This document shows, piece after piece, positions 24,508-33,082 of a stretch of 64,000 nucleotides of DNA (position 1 is its first letter; every line of letters begins with the position of its first letter). Made by a program: the position numbers and the translations under genes. The notes under the pieces are model-generated. The model was not told the DNA's origin. It made no database searches and worked only from the letters and a program-made list of their open reading frames with translations. The stretch is from Pseudooceanicola marinus (lineage in GTDB: Bacteria > Pseudomonadota > Alphaproteobacteria > Rhodobacterales > Rhodobacteraceae). The stretch covers positions 1 to 64,000 of the forward strand of contig NZ_PGTC01000017.1 of the NCBI RefSeq assembly GCF_002786295.1. Direction: 5' to 3'.

Positions 24508-24531
24508 CTCTGTGACCCAACTCTGTGACCC
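24508..24531. repeat. Tandem 11-bp direct repeat next to tRNA-Leu
   Basis: CTCTGTGACCC occurs at 24508-24518 and again at 24521-24531, two bases apart, 38 bp beyond the 3' end of tRNA-Leu. On the tRNA strand the second copy is followed by CCCTTTTTATTC, which could end the tRNA transcript. Short duplications next to tRNA genes can be integration scars; no integrase is present. Confidence 0.5.
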
Positions 24532-24568
24532 CGTGATATCCGAGTCGCCCGGATTTCCGCTAAGTCAT

Positions 24569-24652
24569 TGGTACCCAAGGCCGGACTCGAACCGGCACGC
24601 CTTGCGGCGGGGGATTTTGAATCCCCTGCGTCTACCATTCCGCCACTTGGGC
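24569..24652 (-). tRNA. tRNA-Leu (anticodon CAA)
   Basis: An 84-nt class II tRNA read on the minus strand. The acceptor stem is GCCCAAG/CTTGGGT, the anticodon arm GGGGA-TTCAAAA-TCCCC gives CAA, the long variable arm is CGCCGCAAGGCG, and the T arm is GCCGG-TTCGAGT-CCGGC. A discriminator A is followed by an encoded CCA. It reads UUG codons. It lies at the right edge of the lower-GC accessory stretch, a typical position for island integration. Confidence 0.95.
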
Positions 24653-24804
24653 CCGGAAGCCATCGCTTCGGGCCTCCGGTTTATCGCTGCGATCGGGCGA
24701 CGTCCAGTGGGAATGAGGGGGGGCCAGGCGGAAGCGGCGCGGAGGGGACTCGACCCGCGTCGGCATCCCCGGCTAGCCTGCCGGCAACAGACAGGGGGCA
24801 AGTG

Positions 24805-25767
24805 ATGGCACGACATGGCTATGAGACGGGGCGGTTGAACCTGCCCTTCGTCGGGATCTGCACCTTCGGGAAGTATCCGCTGGTCGAGGACTGGAACGAG
24901 ATCGATGCCGACGTGGCCGTGATGGGCGCGCCCTTCGATGCCGGCACCCAGTGGCGCGCGGGCGCCCGGATGGGCCCGCGCGGGGTGCGCGAGGCCTCGA
25001 CGCTGTTCAGTTTCGGCCATGCCGGGGCCTATGACCACGAGGACGATGTCACCTACCTCGATCCGGCCAAGGTCACGGTGGTGGACATCGGCGATGCGGA
25101 CATCGTGCACACCGATACCATCCGCAGCCATGAGAACATCGAACATGGCGTGCGCCGGATCCTGGCGGCCGGGGCGCTGCCGGTGGTGATCGGCGGAGAC
25201 CATTCGATCAGTATTCCCTGCATCAACGCCTTCGAGGGGCAGGAGCCGTTCCACGTGGTCCAGATCGACGCCCACCTGGATTTCGTCGATGAACGCCACG
25301 GGGTCCGGTATGGCCACGGCAATCCGATGCGCCGCGCTGCCGAGAAACCCTATGTCACCGGTCTGACCCAGCTGGGAATCCGCAACGTCTCGTCGACGGC
25401 AAAGGACGGCTATGACGACGCCCGCGCCATGGGCTCTGACATCCTGTCGGTGCGCCAGGCGCGGGCCCTGGGCACCGCGGCCGTGCTGCGCCGGGTGCCG
25501 GAAGGCGCGCGGGTGTACCTGACCATAGACATCGACGCCTTCGACCCGTCCATCGCGCCCGGCACCGGCACGCCCAGCCACGGGGGCTTCCTCTACTACG
25601 AGGTGCTGGAACTGCTGGACGGGCTGGCGCGGCGCAACGAGGTGGTCGGTATCGACCTGGTCGAAGTGGCGCCGGACTACGATACCACGGGCTCGACCAC
25701 GACGCTGGCGGCGCAGATCCTGATGAACCTGATCGGTCGCGTTCTACACCACCGCGCCGCAGAGTAG
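24805..25767 (+). CDS. Agmatinase/arginase-family ureohydrolase
   Basis: A 320-aa binuclear-manganese ureohydrolase. Metal ligands are visible in GGDHS (130-134), DAHLDF (155-160) and TIDIDAFDP (about 238-246). The N-terminal MGAPFDAGTQWRAGARMGP block is typical of agmatinases (SpeB), which turn agmatine into putrescine and urea; guanidinobutyrase or guanidinase activity cannot be excluded from sequence alone. The start at 24805 follows an AGGGGG site; upstream sequence in frame is the tRNA region, so longer starts are not credible. It stands as a single gene at the boundary between the accessory stretch and the RTX genes. Confidence 0.88.
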   Translation: MARHGYETGRLNLPFVGICTFGKYPLVEDWNEIDADVAVMGAPFDAGTQWRAGARMGPRGVREASTLFSFGHAGAYDHEDDVTYLDPAKVTVVDIGDADIVHTDTIRSHENIEHGVRRILAAGALPVVIGGDHSISIPCINAFEGQEPFHVVQIDAHLDFVDERHGVRYGHGNPMRRAAEKPYVTGLTQLGIRNVSSTAKDGYDDARAMGSDILSVRQARALGTAAVLRRVPEGARVYLTIDIDAFDPSIAPGTGTPSHGGFLYYEVLELLDGLARRNEVVGIDLVEVAPDYDTTGSTTTLAAQILMNLIGRVLHHRAAE

Positions 25768-25940
25768 GACGCGGCCCGGTAGCGGCGGTGTTCCAGGCTC
25801 GGACGATTCGGCCAATCACGCGCTGCTCGCTGTAATTTGAGGGAAATTCCCGCTAAAGGTGTGCATTTGTATCGGCCAGTGCCTGACACGCGGGCGCCGG
25901 GGCAGATAAAAGTGGTCGAAATGTGGGGCAAATAAGGCCG

Positions 25941-25956
25941 TTGACCTTTGGGTCAA
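25941..25956. promoter_or_regulatory. TTGACC-N4-GGTCAA palindrome
   Basis: A perfect 6-bp inverted repeat one base from the next palindrome. TTGACC also resembles a -35 hexamer. It was not seen upstream of the second RTX gene. Confidence 0.35.
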
Positions 25957-25957
25957 T

Positions 25958-25974
25958 GTTTCCGTTGCGGAAAC
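25958..25974. promoter_or_regulatory. GTTTCC-N5-GGAAAC operator candidate, copy A
   Basis: A 17-bp dyad, GTTTCC-GTTGC-GGAAAC, 474 bp upstream of the first RTX-Hint gene. The same arms and spacer length recur at 30601-30617 upstream of the second RTX-Hint gene with a different spacer sequence, as expected for a protein binding site rather than copied DNA. Confidence 0.55.
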
Positions 25975-26448
25975 GGATCGGTGGTAGATCACCTGAGGCG
26001 CTGATCGGGAAAGCTAATATTATTGCTATTTTTGCGGTGTTTAGGCTGGGGTCCCGGTCTCACTGCGGGTGAACAATGCGCATCGTGACCGGATGAAATG
26101 CGGCAAAATTGGGGCATTTCCTACGTGCGCCCTGCCTTTTCATCGCCACTTTGCTGCCTCTTTTTCTCTTTGTCGAGCCATGGGGAAGGGGTATCACCTG
26201 TCTTGCCCGACTGGGATGGGCACCTTTCTGGGCCATGGGGCGGTCCTTCGAATTGCATGCATCGTGGAGATGCAGGACCGGGTATCAGCCCGGGACCCGG
26301 CTTTGGCCGGACCAGGCGACCACGTCAGGTGATCAACATCGGCGCGCCGCGCATCTCCATGGTTCGGGTAGAAACAGTTTGCCGTGTGCCGGTCGACCGG
26401 GCCGGGTGCGGGCCGGGCCAGTCCCGGACGCGATGGAAGGGTGACGAC

Positions 26449-29400
26449 ATGACCGGGAAGTATTACGGCGGGTACGGCGGCCACGACGACGATTGCTATC
26501 CCTATGGCGGCACGTCCCCTGATGGCTACGTCGACGGCACCGCGGGCGGCGACATGATCGACGCGGCCTATTCCGGCGATCCCGATGGCGACTACATCGA
26601 CAACAACGACGCACTTCTGCCCGGCGAGACCGGCGACGACGACATCGTGCGGGCTGGGGGCGGCAACGACACCATCCTCGCCGGGGCGGGCGACGATGAG
26701 ATATTCGCGGGGTCCGGCGACGACAGCGTGTCCGCCGGGTCCGGCGATGACGAGATCTCCGGTGGACGGGGCGACGATGATCTGTCGGGCGACAGCGGCA
26801 ACGACGTCATCTATGGCGACAGTGGCCAGGCGCCGGACAGCCCACGCGAGAGCTTTGAATGGGACAAGCTGCCGGACCCGGACTATTGCGGCGGCCGCAT
26901 TGATCACAACGATCCGCTTTACGGGACGCTGCATCAGGACGCGGGCGAGGTAAACGTCACCTTCACCCAGGAGACCACCGGCACACCCGAGACGACCTAT
27001 TACGAGGTCAACGGCAACATCGACGGCATCGTCGACGACGGCAACGGCGTGGACCGCAATTCCACGATGTCGTCCTACCTGAATGCCAATGGCGAAAGCG
27101 CGACCTACAAGCTCGACTTCTCGCAGGACGTCGATGACGTCTCCTTCCGGATCAATGACATCGACTACCTGTCGCAGGTGACTATCCGCGCCTATGACGC
27201 CGAGGGCAACCTGGTCGACATCGACATCGACGCAGGCTCGCTGATCACCGCAACCGACGAGGATGGGGCAGGCGGCACCGAGACGCTGATCTCCTCCACG
27301 CCCAATGGCGGGGCCTCGGACGACAGCGCGCAATATTCCGCCCTCGTCAGCATTTCGGGGCCGATTTCGCGGATCGAGATCACCCATACGCAGGTCGGCC
27401 ACGGCACCACCGGCATCACCGTCAGCGACATCTACTACGACGTGACGCCGGACTACGAAGGCGGCTCGCAGACCCATTGGTCCGACGGCGACGACGTGAT
27501 CGACGGCGGCTCCGGCGAAGACACGCTCTTCGGCGAGGGGGGCGATGACACGATCATCGACGGCGCCGGCGCGGACCTGGCCTATGGCGGCGCCGACCGC
27601 GACACCTTCGTCGGCGGTTCGGTCGGGGACGACGTGGACGGTGGCGAGGCCGGCGTGGACGAGGATACACTGGACCTGCGCGGCCTGAACGTGGCGGTCG
27701 AATACGAAGATGACGACCCCGAGGCGGGCACCGTCAGATTCCTGGATGATGACGACAACGTCACCGGCACGATGACCTTCGAGAACATCGAGACCGTGCT
27801 GACCGACCCCGATCCGCAGCTTGACGGCTATGTCGAGGGCACCGCGGGTGGCGACGTGATCGACGCGGGCTATGATGGCGATCCGGATGGCGACATGATC
27901 GACGCCGACGACGCGATCCTGCCCGGCGACAGCGGTGACGACGACGTGGTGCTGGCCTTCTCCGGCGACGATACGGTCATCGCGGGCGAGGGCAGCGACG
28001 ACGTCTATGGCGGGGCGGGCAACGACAGCATCTCCACCGGATCGGCGGATCAGGTCAACGATCACGAGACCTTCCCGGGGATCCCCTTTGAGACCGGCGA
28101 TGCACAGCTGGATGACACCGATTACGTCGAAGGCGGCTCGGGCGACGACACGATCTCGACCGGGGAGGACTCGGATACGATCTACGGAGGTGACGGGGCC
28201 GACAGCATCGACGGCGGCCTGGACGACGACGAGATCTACGGCGGCGCCGGCAATGACACCGTGGACGGCAGCCTGAACGGCATCGTTGACGGCACGCTGG
28301 GCAATGATCTGATCTTCGGCGGCTCCGGTGATGACAGCCTGGTGGCGGGCGTCGACGCCTTCTCGGACTATGAGGGCGACGATCCGAACCTGCCCAATCC
28401 CTATGATGCCGACGGCAACCTGTCCGACCCCAACACCGCGGACGGCAAGGACACCGTCTATGGCGGCATCGGCGATGACACGATCATCTCCGGCGATGAT
28501 GCCGACGCGCTCTACGGTGGATCCGGCGAAGACAGCATCAACGCGGGTATCGACGACGACTATGTCGAAGGCGGCCAGGGGGCAGATGTCATCCTCGGCG
28601 GCCATGGCTCGGACACGATCCTGGGCGGCTCCGGCGACGACAGCATCGACGCCAGCGCGCAGACCAGCGGGATGGACTATCCCAACGCGCCGGACGACAG
28701 CGATCCGGTGCCGGAAAACGACATGGACGAAGTCTATGCGGGTCACGGCAACGACACCGTCTTCGGCGGTGACGATGATGACATGCTGCACGGCGGCTCA
28801 GGCGATGACGTGCTGGACGGTGGCATCGACGAAGACACGTTGGTTGGCGACTACGGCAATGATGAGCTGACCGGCGGCGCGGGCCAGGATCTGCTCTACG
28901 GTAACCAGGGGGCGGATACGCTCTACGGCGGCGACGAGGCCGATGCGCTCTTCGGCGGCTCAGGCGACGATGTGCTGGATGGCGGCCAGGGTGCCGACAG
29001 CCTGTCGGGCGGTGACGGCAACGATAGCCTGACCGCCGGCAATGGCGAGGACACGCTGGAGGGCGGTGCCGGCAACGACACGATCATCGGCGGATCGGGG
29101 GCCGACACGATTTCCGGTGGCTCCGGCGACGACAGCATCCGTGGTGGCACCTCAGGCGACAGTATCGAAGGCGGGGACGGCAACGACTTCATCGCCGGCG
29201 ATGCGGGCGACGACCTGATCGAGGGCGGCGCCGGAAATGACGAGATCTACGGCGGCTCCGGTCTCGACACGATCCTGGGCGAAAGCGGCGACGACCTGCT
29301 GTATGGCTCGGATCAGGAAGATGAGGTCTACGGTGGGATCGGCGCCGACACGATCTTCGGCTCGGCCGATGCCGACCAGGTCTACGGCGGCGCCGACCGT

Positions 29401-30204
29401 GACAGCATCGTGGGCGCGACCACCGGCGACTACATCGACGGTGGCAGCTCTGGCGACGACTACGACACGCTGGACCTGCGTGGCTACGGCGTGCCCGGCG
29501 GTCATATCAAGATCAACTACGCCTCCGCCGACCGCGAGGACGGCATCGTCGAGTTCTACAACCCCGACAGCACCCTGGCCGGGACGGCGGAATTCCACGA
29601 CATCGAGAACGTGGTGCCCTGTTTCACCCCCGGCACGCTGATCGCGACGCCGCGCGGCGAAGTTCCAGTGGAAGAGCTGCAGGAAGGCGACCGGGTCATC
29701 ACCCGCGACAACGGCATGCAGCAGATCCGCTGGAAGGGCAGTCGCCGCCTGAAGGGCGAAGAGCTGCTGAAGGCCCGTCACCTGCAGCCGGTGCTGATCC
29801 GCAGGGGCGCGCTTGGCTACGGCCTGCCGGAACGCGACATGGTCGTCAGCCCGAACCACCGGATGCTGATCAACAACGACAAGACCGCGCTGTATTTCGA
29901 GGACCGCGAGGTGCTGGTGGCGGCCAAGCATCTGACCGGCCTCGACGGGATCGAGCGGCTGACGGCGAAGAGCACGACCTACGTGCACTTCCTCTTCGAT
30001 CAGCACGAAGTCATCCTGTCCGACGGCGCCTGGTCGGAGACCTTCCAGCCGGGTCGCCAGACGATGGACGGCCTCGGCAACGCGCAGCGCAACGAGATCT
30101 TCGAGCTGTTCCCGGACCTGCGGGTGCGCAGGGGCCTGGAGGACTACCACGCCGCGCGCAAGACGCTGAAGAAACACGAGGCGGATCTGCTCGCCCTGAG
30201 CTGA
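26449..30204 (+). CDS. RTX calcium-binding protein with C-terminal Hint domain (first paralog)
   Basis: A 1251-aa, very acidic protein built of many RTX nonapeptides (GGxGxDxUx, for example YGGAGNDTVDG). A beta-sandwich-like insert with few repeats lies at about residues 135-340. A module beginning DGYV(D/E)GTAGGD occurs twice (about 24-66 and 459-500). The last 195 residues are a Hint domain with nucleophile Cys near 1058 (CFTPGTLIATPRGEVPVEEL) and VVSPNHRML. RTX proteins leave through type I secretion; Hint domains autoprocess at their N-terminal Cys. There is no N-terminal signal. The start at 26449 has a GGAAGGG site. No secretion ABC transporter is adjacent. Confidence 0.88.
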   Translation: MTGKYYGGYGGHDDDCYPYGGTSPDGYVDGTAGGDMIDAAYSGDPDGDYIDNNDALLPGETGDDDIVRAGGGNDTILAGAGDDEIFAGSGDDSVSAGSGDDEISGGRGDDDLSGDSGNDVIYGDSGQAPDSPRESFEWDKLPDPDYCGGRIDHNDPLYGTLHQDAGEVNVTFTQETTGTPETTYYEVNGNIDGIVDDGNGVDRNSTMSSYLNANGESATYKLDFSQDVDDVSFRINDIDYLSQVTIRAYDAEGNLVDIDIDAGSLITATDEDGAGGTETLISSTPNGGASDDSAQYSALVSISGPISRIEITHTQVGHGTTGITVSDIYYDVTPDYEGGSQTHWSDGDDVIDGGSGEDTLFGEGGDDTIIDGAGADLAYGGADRDTFVGGSVGDDVDGGEAGVDEDTLDLRGLNVAVEYEDDDPEAGTVRFLDDDDNVTGTMTFENIETVLTDPDPQLDGYVEGTAGGDVIDAGYDGDPDGDMIDADDAILPGDSGDDDVVLAFSGDDTVIAGEGSDDVYGGAGNDSISTGSADQVNDHETFPGIPFETGDAQLDDTDYVEGGSGDDTISTGEDSDTIYGGDGADSIDGGLDDDEIYGGAGNDTVDGSLNGIVDGTLGNDLIFGGSGDDSLVAGVDAFSDYEGDDPNLPNPYDADGNLSDPNTADGKDTVYGGIGDDTIISGDDADALYGGSGEDSINAGIDDDYVEGGQGADVILGGHGSDTILGGSGDDSIDASAQTSGMDYPNAPDDSDPVPENDMDEVYAGHGNDTVFGGDDDDMLHGGSGDDVLDGGIDEDTLVGDYGNDELTGGAGQDLLYGNQGADTLYGGDEADALFGGSGDDVLDGGQGADSLSGGDGNDSLTAGNGEDTLEGGAGNDTIIGGSGADTISGGSGDDSIRGGTSGDSIEGGDGNDFIAGDAGDDLIEGGAGNDEIYGGSGLDTILGESGDDLLYGSDQEDEVYGGIGADTIFGSADADQVYGGADRDSIVGATTGDYIDGGSSGDDYDTLDLRGYGVPGGHIKINYASADREDGIVEFYNPDSTLAGTAEFHDIENVVPCFTPGTLIATPRGEVPVEELQEGDRVITRDNGMQQIRWKGSRRLKGEELLKARHLQPVLIRRGALGYGLPERDMVVSPNHRMLINNDKTALYFEDREVLVAAKHLTGLDGIERLTAKSTTYVHFLFDQHEVILSDGAWSETFQPGRQTMDGLGNAQRNEIFELFPDLRVRRGLEDYHAARKTLKKHEADLLALS

Positions 30205-30828
30205 GCCGTGAGAGGTCTGCCTCGCCTTCGGGGAAGGCGTGGTGCGTCGCCGGGGTGGGGACCCCGGCGACGTCGGCCGCCCGGGACATCGCCGTCAGGG
30301 ATGGGGACAGTGCCCTGAGGTGTCGCAACCTGCCCCGGGCGGTGCGGGACCACGGCCCGTACCGGGCCCCGTCGCGGCGCAGGGGCGCGAAGATCGCAGG
30401 AGGCCCCGGCGCTCGTGTTTCCCGAAATGCGACAATATCGCGACGGAACTGTGCGGCAGTTCAGGCAAATCAGAGCTAAATCTGAGGTGGTTCCGAATCA
30501 CCAGGCGGCGCTCGCTCCGTGTGGGTTGCTTCAGGGGCATGGTCGGGCTGCGCAAAAGTGGAGCTTGCGGTCACGCACTGCAATCATTGGATGAGCTTTC
30601 GTTTCCATTCTGGAAACATATGTTGTTTCTATACCCGCATTGCGCCGCCCTGCAGCGACATCGTCAGCAAGTGTTTGTCAGCGCCTGCTTTCGTGAGCTA
30701 ACAGACGGTGGGGGCGCTGTGACCGGGCGCCGTCGACGCAAGTCGACACACCGGTCCTGCACAGAGTTTCGGGACGGCGAGTCGATCCATCGGGGGTCGG
30801 CGCATGAAATGGCGTTTGAGAGGTCGAG
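30205..30828. other. Upstream region of the second RTX-Hint gene
   Basis: 624 bp between the two RTX genes. A hairpin CGCCTTC-GGG-GAAGGCG (30223-30239) follows the first gene but lacks a T tract, so it may only weaken read-through. The left 200 bp are GC-rich; from 30420 the sequence becomes AT-richer and contains the second copy of the GTTTCC-N5-GGAAAC palindrome. No gene is evident. Confidence 0.5.
30601..30617. promoter_or_regulatory. GTTTCC-N5-GGAAAC operator candidate, copy B
   Basis: GTTTCC-ATTCT-GGAAAC, 211 bp upstream of the second RTX-Hint gene. The arms are identical to the copy at 25958-25974. It sits in an AT-rich context (CATATGTTGTTTCTATAC follows), consistent with a promoter. 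Confidence 0.55.
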
Positions 30829-32547
30829 ATGACGACATATGGCGGCGGATCCGGCAAGGGTGACAGCATCAACGGCACCTATCGGGATGACAACCTCTAC
30901 GGCGGCTGCGGCGACGATACGCTCGCCGGCTACCAGGGGGACGACAATCTCTTCGGGAAACGTGGCAACGACGTCCTCTATGGCGGTGACGGCAATGACG
31001 ACCTGTATGGCGACAGCGGCGACGATTATCTCGACGGCGGCACCGGGCACGACTACATCGACGCCGAGGATGGCGATGATACGCTGATCGGCGGCGACGG
31101 CAACGACAAGCTCGACGCGGACTCCGGCGACGACTTGGTCTATGCCGGCTCCGGCAACGACACTGTCTACGGCGACGATGGCCATGACGAGATCTACGGC
31201 GGCGATGGCGACGACAAGCTGATTGGCGACAGTGGCGACGACACCATTTTTGGTGGCTACGGCCGCGACTTCATCGAAGGCGACAAGGGCGACGACGAGC
31301 TTCATGGCGAGGGTGGCGAAGACCTGATCGTGGGCGGCGACGGCAACGACACGATCTACGGCGGCGAAAGCCGCGACACGATCTATGGCGGCGATGGCAA
31401 AGATTTCATCGACGGCGGTGACGGAGAGGACCTGATCAAGGCCGGGAGAGGCGACGACACCGTCTATGGCGGCCAGGGCCAGGACACGATCTATGGCGAG
31501 TCCGGCGATGACTTCCTGGAGGCCGGCGATACCGCCTGGAACCGCTCGACCGACACGCTCTACGGCGGCGAAGGCAACGATACGCTGCGCTCCAACGGCA
31601 ACCAGGATAGGCTCTACGGCGGATCCGGGGATGACCTCTTTACCGTGATCGCGGATGACGGCAATCTGAACAATCTCTACGTCTACGGTGGCCGTGACCA
31701 TTGCGATACAGATCATGACATCCTCGACCTGTCGGAGCTGAAGGCGCGCTATCCCGGCCTGCAGTTGATCTATTCCAACGTCAGCAATCACGGCGAAGAC
31801 GGAACAGTCCTGCTGAAGACCGGCGACGGGCGGGAACTGGGCCGGATCTATTACAAGGACATCGAGGAAATAACCACCGAGCCGCCGGGCGCGATCTGTT
31901 TCGCCCCGGGGTCGCTGATCGCCACCATGCGTGGTGAGATCCCGGTGGAACAACTGCGCGAGGGCGACCGGGTCATCACCCGCGACAACGGCATGCAGGA
32001 GTTGCGCTGGATCGGCCGCCGTGACCTCAGCCCGAAGGACCTGGCGACGATGCCGCATCTTCAGCCCGTTCTGGTGCGTGCCGGTGCCCTGGGCCAGGGC
32101 CTGCCGCATTCTGACCTGGTGGTCAGCCCGCAGCACCGCATGCTGATCCGCTCGGATCGTGCGTCGCTCCTCTACGAGGAGAGCGAGGTTCTGGTGGCGG
32201 CGAAGGACCTGGTGGGTATGCCGGGCGTCGAGCGGCTGAACAATCGCAAGGTGACCTACCTGCACCTGCTGTTTGACCAGCACGAGGTGATCCTGGCCAA
32301 TGGCGCTTGGTCCGAGAGCTTCCAGCCCGGCGACTATTCGATGAAGACGCTGGACCACGCGCAGCGCGCCGAGATCCACTATCTCTTCCCCGAACTGGCC
32401 GCGCCGCGTGCCCTGAGCGGGTTCAGCGCCGCGCGCCGCAGCCTGAAAAAACATGAGGCCGAGGTGCTGCGCGCCGAGGGCGGGATCGTCAGCCGCCCCG
32501 CTGGCGGCGCCATTCTGCCCATGCCTCGGGAGCATCGAGGTCGGTAA
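30829..32547 (+). CDS. RTX calcium-binding protein with C-terminal Hint domain (second paralog)
   Basis: A 572-aa acidic protein. Residues about 5-275 are nearly continuous RTX nonapeptides (YGGDGNDDLYG type), then a short linker with VYGGRDHCDTDHDILDLSEL. From Cys357 (CFAPGSLIATMRGEIPVEQL) a Hint domain follows, with VVSPQHRML and LLFDQHEVIL. The Hint half and the tail (AARRSLKKHEAEVL) are closely related to the first paralog, while the repeat region is shorter and more regular. Secretion by a type I system and Ca-dependent folding outside the cell are inferred from the repeats. The 3' end overlaps the convergent nucleotidyl-transferase gene by 59 bp. Confidence 0.88.
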   Translation: MTTYGGGSGKGDSINGTYRDDNLYGGCGDDTLAGYQGDDNLFGKRGNDVLYGGDGNDDLYGDSGDDYLDGGTGHDYIDAEDGDDTLIGGDGNDKLDADSGDDLVYAGSGNDTVYGDDGHDEIYGGDGDDKLIGDSGDDTIFGGYGRDFIEGDKGDDELHGEGGEDLIVGGDGNDTIYGGESRDTIYGGDGKDFIDGGDGEDLIKAGRGDDTVYGGQGQDTIYGESGDDFLEAGDTAWNRSTDTLYGGEGNDTLRSNGNQDRLYGGSGDDLFTVIADDGNLNNLYVYGGRDHCDTDHDILDLSELKARYPGLQLIYSNVSNHGEDGTVLLKTGDGRELGRIYYKDIEEITTEPPGAICFAPGSLIATMRGEIPVEQLREGDRVITRDNGMQELRWIGRRDLSPKDLATMPHLQPVLVRAGALGQGLPHSDLVVSPQHRMLIRSDRASLLYEESEVLVAAKDLVGMPGVERLNNRKVTYLHLLFDQHEVILANGAWSESFQPGDYSMKTLDHAQRAEIHYLFPELAAPRALSGFSAARRSLKKHEAEVLRAEGGIVSRPAGGAILPMPREHRGR

Positions 32548-33082
32548 GCGCATGGGCCCCGGGTAGGGGCACCAGCGTCAGTCGAGAGATATTGGCGGCG
32601 ATCACGGGGGCGGCCCCGCGGTCGCCGCCAAGCGTTTCAAGGGCCGGGAACAGGTCCGCCGGGAAAAGCACCGGGTGGCCGGGCGTCTCGCCGCTGGCGC
32701 CGCGCAGGATGGGGGTGGGGTCGCCTGTCAGGTGGCTGGCCACGCTGCGCAAATCCTCTGCCGTCAGATCAGGCATGTCGGCGGGCAGGATCATCACGCC
32801 ACCCAGGTCCGGGGGCAGGGCGGCCACGCCTGTCCGGATCGAGGCGCCCATGCCTTCGTCCGCGTCGCGCACCGGCACTGGCGTCACGTGCAGCCCGTCC
32901 AGGGTGCTGGCGCGTGGATGCTCTAGGCCGGGCAGCGTCACCAGCACAGGGCCGATGCCGGCCTCCAGCGCACGGCGCAGCTGCCGCCTGAGCAGAGGTT
33001 CCCCGTCGACGTCTTCCAGCAGCTTGTCGCGCCCGCGCATCCGGCGAGAGGCGCCGGCGGCCAGCACCAAGACGGCGATCAT
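32489..33082 (-). CDS. MobA/MocA-like nucleotidyl transferase
   Basis: A 197-aa NTP transferase of the MobA-like family. The nucleotide-binding start LVLAAGASRRMRGRDKLL (about residues 5-22) and the metal site PADMPDLT are clear; GHPVLFPADLFPAL near the C-terminus is typical of MocA-type molybdopterin cytidylyl transferases. It would add CMP or GMP to molybdenum cofactor, but no xanthine-dehydrogenase-type genes are nearby, so another sugar-nucleotide-like substrate is possible. Its ATG overlaps the stop of the RHH gene (ATGA), and its 3' end overlaps the RTX gene on the other strand. Confidence 0.82.
   Translation of the reverse strand: MIAVLVLAAGASRRMRGRDKLLEDVDGEPLLRRQLRRALEAGIGPVLVTLPGLEHPRASTLDGLHVTPVPVRDADEGMGASIRTGVAALPPDLGGVMILPADMPDLTAEDLRSVASHLTGDPTPILRGASGETPGHPVLFPADLFPALETLGGDRGAAPVIAANISRLTLVPLPGAHALTDLDAPEAWAEWRRQRGG

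Larger units (their letters stand above)
25768..26448. other. Long upstream region of the first RTX-Hint gene
   Basis: 681 bp. Although one reading frame stays open from 26098, its sequence is not protein-like and the true RTX start is at 26449. The left half is AT-richer and contains two adjacent palindromes (25941-25956 and 25958-25974), then AT-rich sequence around 26010-26040 (CTAATATTATTGC) suitable for a promoter. Confidence 0.5.

Noticed and set aside
24508-24531. Attachment site for an integrase at tRNA-Leu
   Set aside because: The short tandem repeat is suggestive, but no integrase and no distant copy of the tRNA 3' end was seen, so it is not called as an att site.
26098-26448. In-frame N-terminal extension of the first RTX-Hint protein
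   Set aside because: The extension has no RTX-like or signal sequence, runs through promoter-like DNA, and a good ribosome site precedes the ATG at 26449.
26194-28791. Very long open frame on the minus strand opposite the first RTX gene
   Set aside because: Regular RTX codons at high GC leave the complementary frame open; the product has no recognisable family and the plus strand is clearly coding.
26449-32547. Tandem repeats in the RTX genes as a CRISPR or satellite array
   Set aside because: The periodicity is 27 bp and follows the RTX nonapeptide in frame; it is protein repeat structure.
30664-32553. Long open frame opposite the second RTX gene
   Set aside because: Same cause: antisense shadow of repetitive high-GC coding sequence.
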